Assembly (NCBI GenBank): GCA_016873495.1
Contig: VGXC01000008.1
Location: 30,479-94,478 of the forward strand
From: Nitrospira sp.
GTDB lineage: Bacteria > Nitrospirota > Nitrospiria > Nitrospirales > Nitrospiraceae
Direction of reading: 5' to 3'
Length of the DNA stretch: 64,000 bases
A program made the translations under genes and the position numbers. Each line of letters opens with the position of its first letter. Position 1 is the first letter of the stretch. Below are positions 61,626 to 64,000 of the stretch, in pieces. Below the pieces are notes generated by a model. That model saw nothing but the letters and a program-made list of their open reading frames with translations. It made no database searches and had not been told where the DNA came from.

Positions 61626-62367
61626 ATTACTGCTAGGTGCCTGGGTCGCCACGGGCCTGACCCTCTTCATCTTCACCTTCCTCTACGAGGACAATCCTCT
61701 GTTCAAGCTGGCGGAGCACCTCTACGTGGGCATCTCCGTCGGCTACGCCATCGTCAAAACCTACGATACGGTGATTATCCGCCTGATCTACGAGCCCATG
61801 GTCAAACAGGGCGACTGGTCGCTGCTGATCCCCCTGGCTATCGGCATGCTCATGCTGGCCCGGTACGTGCCCAAGGCCACCTGGATGTCCCGCATCGCCT
61901 TCGCCTTCATCGTCGGGGTCGGCTCGGGCCTGGCCATTCCACGGGTCGTTTCGTCCTTTATCTTGAAACAGATCGAGGACACGGTGCGCCCGCTGGCCTC
62001 CATGGTCCAGGGAAGCCCGACCTTCACCTACAGCCTGACCGATCCAGGCAGTAACCTGAACGCCATCATCCTGCTGATCGGGATGGTCTCCGTGCTCTTT
62101 TATTTCTTCTTTTCGATCGAGCACAAGGGCCCGGTGCAAGTCGCGGCCAGAACCGGCATCCTCTTTTTGATGATCGCCTTCGGCGCGGCCTTCGGCTATA
62201 CGGTCATGGCCCGCATGTCGTTGCTCATCGGCCGGCTGACCGACCTCATCGAATATGCAGAGCCGCGCTACGGCCGGCCCTCCCTCTGGCTGGCCGCCGT
62301 CACGGTCATCGGCCTGGTCCTGTGGAGCATGAAGCGCAGACCGCAGGCAGAGCCAACGGAGGAATAG
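61615..62367 (+). CDS. Polytopic membrane protein, last of the cluster
   Basis: Not recognised. 250 residues with six or seven hydrophobic segments (near 6-24, 41-57, 73-88, 98-116, 153-170, 180-198, 225-240). ATG 61615 is favoured because GGGAG lies 8 nt upstream; ATG 61600 adds five residues. The KLAEHLYVGISVGYAIVK loop and the C-terminal basic/acidic tail are the only striking soluble parts. Followed by a small palindrome ACCGTT-CCTA-AACGGT (62368-62383). Confidence 0.75.
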   Translation: MSFELLLGAWVATGLTLFIFTFLYEDNPLFKLAEHLYVGISVGYAIVKTYDTVIIRLIYEPMVKQGDWSLLIPLAIGMLMLARYVPKATWMSRIAFAFIVGVGSGLAIPRVVSSFILKQIEDTVRPLASMVQGSPTFTYSLTDPGSNLNAIILLIGMVSVLFYFFFSIEHKGPVQVAARTGILFLMIAFGAAFGYTVMARMSLLIGRLTDLIEYAEPRYGRPSLWLAAVTVIGLVLWSMKRRPQAEPTEE

Positions 62368-62450
62368 ACCGTTCCTAAACGGTTGCAGAGAGCGCCCAGC
62401 CTCAGGTACCATCCACCAACGTACGGCCCATAAAAAGGATACCCAGCGCG

Positions 62451-63701
62451 ATGACCGAGGCCATAAGAGACCCAACCAAGTTCCCGCTCTTGCGGAACCT
62501 CCAGTTCTCGCCGATCAAGGAGAAAGAAGAGCAGTATATGGTCCTCTGGGACCCAACCGGGCTCAGCCAGGAAAAGCTGGTACTGCCGGTCCATTACTTT
62601 TTCATCATCCAGCACCTCGACGGAGAACATACCCTCGAACAGATCGGGGCCGCCTACCTCAAGCGCTTCGGCGAATTCTTCATGCCGGACCGGCTGCAGC
62701 GGCTCATAGCGGACCTGGACGAGAAGCTCTTTCTGGAAGGGGAGAGGGTCGAGGCGGCCAAACAGAAGGCCCAGGCGGACTATCGCAATGCCCCGGTCAG
62801 GCAGGCTAGGTTTTCCGGTAAGAGTTACGAGGCTGACGGAGCAAAACTCAAAGTACAGCTTGATGGATTTTTTACGTCCAAAGAAGGGCCGGACTTCAAG
62901 CCGTCCGAAAACAAGGACAAGAAGATCAAGGGCCTGGTAGCCCCCCATTATGAGCTGCGCCAGGCAGGCCCGATCTACGCCTGGGCCTACAAGGAGCTGC
63001 AAGAGGCGGAAGCGCCCAGCCTCTTCGTCATCCTGGGCACCAGTACCGCCGGCCTGAACCGTCCCTTTGCCGTGACCGACAAGGACTTCGAGACGCCGCT
63101 CGGAGTCGTGCCGGTGGATCGGGACCTGGTAGCGCGATTCAAGAAGCTGGGCGGGGAGTCCTTCTTCGACGAAGACCTCAGTCACCGCAACGAACATACG
63201 ATCGAGTTCCAACTCCCGTTCCTCCAGCAGGTCATGGCAGGCAAACCCCCGTTCACGATCCTGCCGGTGCTCTGCTCCTTCCCACCCACCTGCATGGTGG
63301 ACCCGGACATGAAGGACCTGGCCGCACAGGTCGAAACCTTCGTCGGCATCCTGAAGCAGGCACTGACCGAGTCGGGACGGGATTACTGCCTGATCGGCAG
63401 CGCGGAGCTGGCCCACCTCGGCATGAGGTATGGAGACCCGTCCCCGCCGACGGACTTCTCCTTCCACCGCTGCATGCAGACGGACTTGGAGATGCTCAAG
63501 CCCGTGGAGGAATTGAATCCTGCGTCCTTCGCCTCGTTCATCCAGAAGGAGGGGGACCAGCGCCGCATCTCCGGCTTCGCCACGATCTACACGCTCCTGC
63601 GGCTGATCCAGGCGGAAAAGGGCACGGTGCTGCGCTACGACCGGGGCATCACTGACCAGTACAATTCGACGGTGACATACGCCTCCATGGCATTCTTCTA
63701 A
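62451..63701 (+). CDS. Divergent Memo (AmmeMemoRadiSam B)-family protein with N-terminal extension
   Basis: 416 residues. The first 100 (PLLRNLQFSPIKEKEEQYMV; LEQIGAAYLKRFGEFFMPDR) resemble a PqqD-like winged-helix region. From about 155 it is Memo-fold: LVAPHYELRQAG with His166, RNEHTIEFQLPFLQ with His249, and SAELAHLG with His322. The GPxH-type motif is ILGTSTAGL without His, and the CG motif near the end is ISGF without Cys, so two of the three ligands of human Memo seem absent. 83 bp after the membrane cluster; partners AmmeMemoRadiSam A and radical SAM are not in the window. Confidence 0.82.
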   Translation: MTEAIRDPTKFPLLRNLQFSPIKEKEEQYMVLWDPTGLSQEKLVLPVHYFFIIQHLDGEHTLEQIGAAYLKRFGEFFMPDRLQRLIADLDEKLFLEGERVEAAKQKAQADYRNAPVRQARFSGKSYEADGAKLKVQLDGFFTSKEGPDFKPSENKDKKIKGLVAPHYELRQAGPIYAWAYKELQEAEAPSLFVILGTSTAGLNRPFAVTDKDFETPLGVVPVDRDLVARFKKLGGESFFDEDLSHRNEHTIEFQLPFLQQVMAGKPPFTILPVLCSFPPTCMVDPDMKDLAAQVETFVGILKQALTESGRDYCLIGSAELAHLGMRYGDPSPPTDFSFHRCMQTDLEMLKPVEELNPASFASFIQKEGDQRRISGFATIYTLLRLIQAEKGTVLRYDRGITDQYNSTVTYASMAFF

Positions 63702-63955
63702 AAAATCAATCCCCGCCAGTTCAACTCCTCTCTTAACCATTCGCAACCGACGGTTCGCAGAGATTACGGTTCGGACGCAATCCCTCTGCCAATTTTACAG
63801 GTCGATGACCCCATAGGGGTTACCCCAACCTTGCGCTTTACCGTCACGCACACCCCTGCCGCTTGGTTTCCCCTGACGTCTCCCCGGAAAACGACGGCAA
63901 CTCAAAACTAGAGTAGACTGACGGCTTCGACGGTCCTGTGCGAAAGGAGGGACCC
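63702..63955. other. Intergenic region before the IS3 transposase
   Basis: 254 bp with no supported gene. CCCCATAGGGG (about 63810) and nearby TTACCCCAACC could belong to the insertion-sequence end, but the left inverted repeat cannot be fixed because the right end is outside the window. No promoter boxes were clear. Confidence 0.3.
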
Positions 63956-64000
63956 ATGAAGCGGTCGAAATTCTCCGAGGAGCAGATCGTCTATGTGATC
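63956..64000 (+). mobile_element. IS3-family transposase OrfA, first 15 codons only
   Basis: MKRSKFSEEQIVYVI is the typical start of IS3-family OrfA (helix-turn-helix, IS407/IS51-like). AAAGGAGG lies upstream. The frame is cut by the window end at 64000, so whether the element is intact cannot be told. Confidence 0.85.

Noticed and set aside
62268..63746. A 492-codon minus-strand frame over the Memo-like gene
   Set aside because: Shadow frame; the plus strand carries conserved Memo motifs and a sensible start.

Overview
This is a GC-rich, gene-dense chromosomal window made almost entirely of housekeeping genes, with short intergenic gaps and many 4-bp stop/start overlaps. Gene order and protein character suggest a Nitrospirota bacterium, most likely a Nitrospira-type organism. 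The pointers are a ccsA-hemA-hemC-cobA/hemD-CBS-hemB haem block, tandem bifunctional-nuclease genes ahead of rplM-rpsI, and a PDH E1/E2-lipA operon. This assignment is inference from gene content, not a database result.

Layout. 1-6.2 kb, minus strand: rpsB (cut by the window edge), argJ, argC, rpsI, rplM, two BFN-domain proteins, an SDR oxidoreductase and a YggX-like protein. 6.3-7.8 kb: tRNA-Leu(CAA), a secreted protein behind a near-consensus promoter, and a TusA-like protein. 7.8-8.6 kb, minus: rsmI. 8.7-18.3 kb, plus: haem biosynthesis with a CcsA/HemX membrane protein, a zinc-ribbon membrane protein and a CBS protein, then ribF, tilS and hpt. 18.4-27.3 kb: ftsH, folP, glmM, comEC and an adrenodoxin-reductase-like flavoprotein. 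27.3-28.1 kb: nadK (minus). 28.5-38 kb: clpC, tsaD, hflX, nth, yicC, gmk, rpoZ and coaBC, with the last six tightly coupled. 38-41.7 kb: aroQ, efp, accB, accC and thiE. 41.7-47.1 kb: bioD, an SDR and putA on minus around one plus-strand secreted protein. 47.3-54.5 kb: a fatty-acid desaturase, an Mrp-type ATPase, a Rieske protein and a PDH operon that contains two unrecognised small genes and ends in lipA.

54.5-55.3 kb is the largest gap. It holds a 214-bp imperfect palindrome and, directly after it, a strong promoter. That promoter drives the least understood block (55.35-62.4 kb): a small soluble protein, a MutL-type ASKHA ATPase, a barrel-sandwich/KOW-like protein, a fibronectin-III/DUF6754-like membrane protein and three more membrane proteins. 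A divergent Memo-family protein (62.45-63.7 kb) follows. No cobalamin mutase is present for the MutL homologue to serve, so this block is my best candidate for an undescribed membrane-associated system. The window ends in the first codons of an IS3-family transposase.

Ten promoter-like sites, two intrinsic terminators and several inverted repeats were read by eye. Start codons were chosen by ribosome-binding site, promoter position and family N-termini. The most unusual is an apparent ATT start for hflX.
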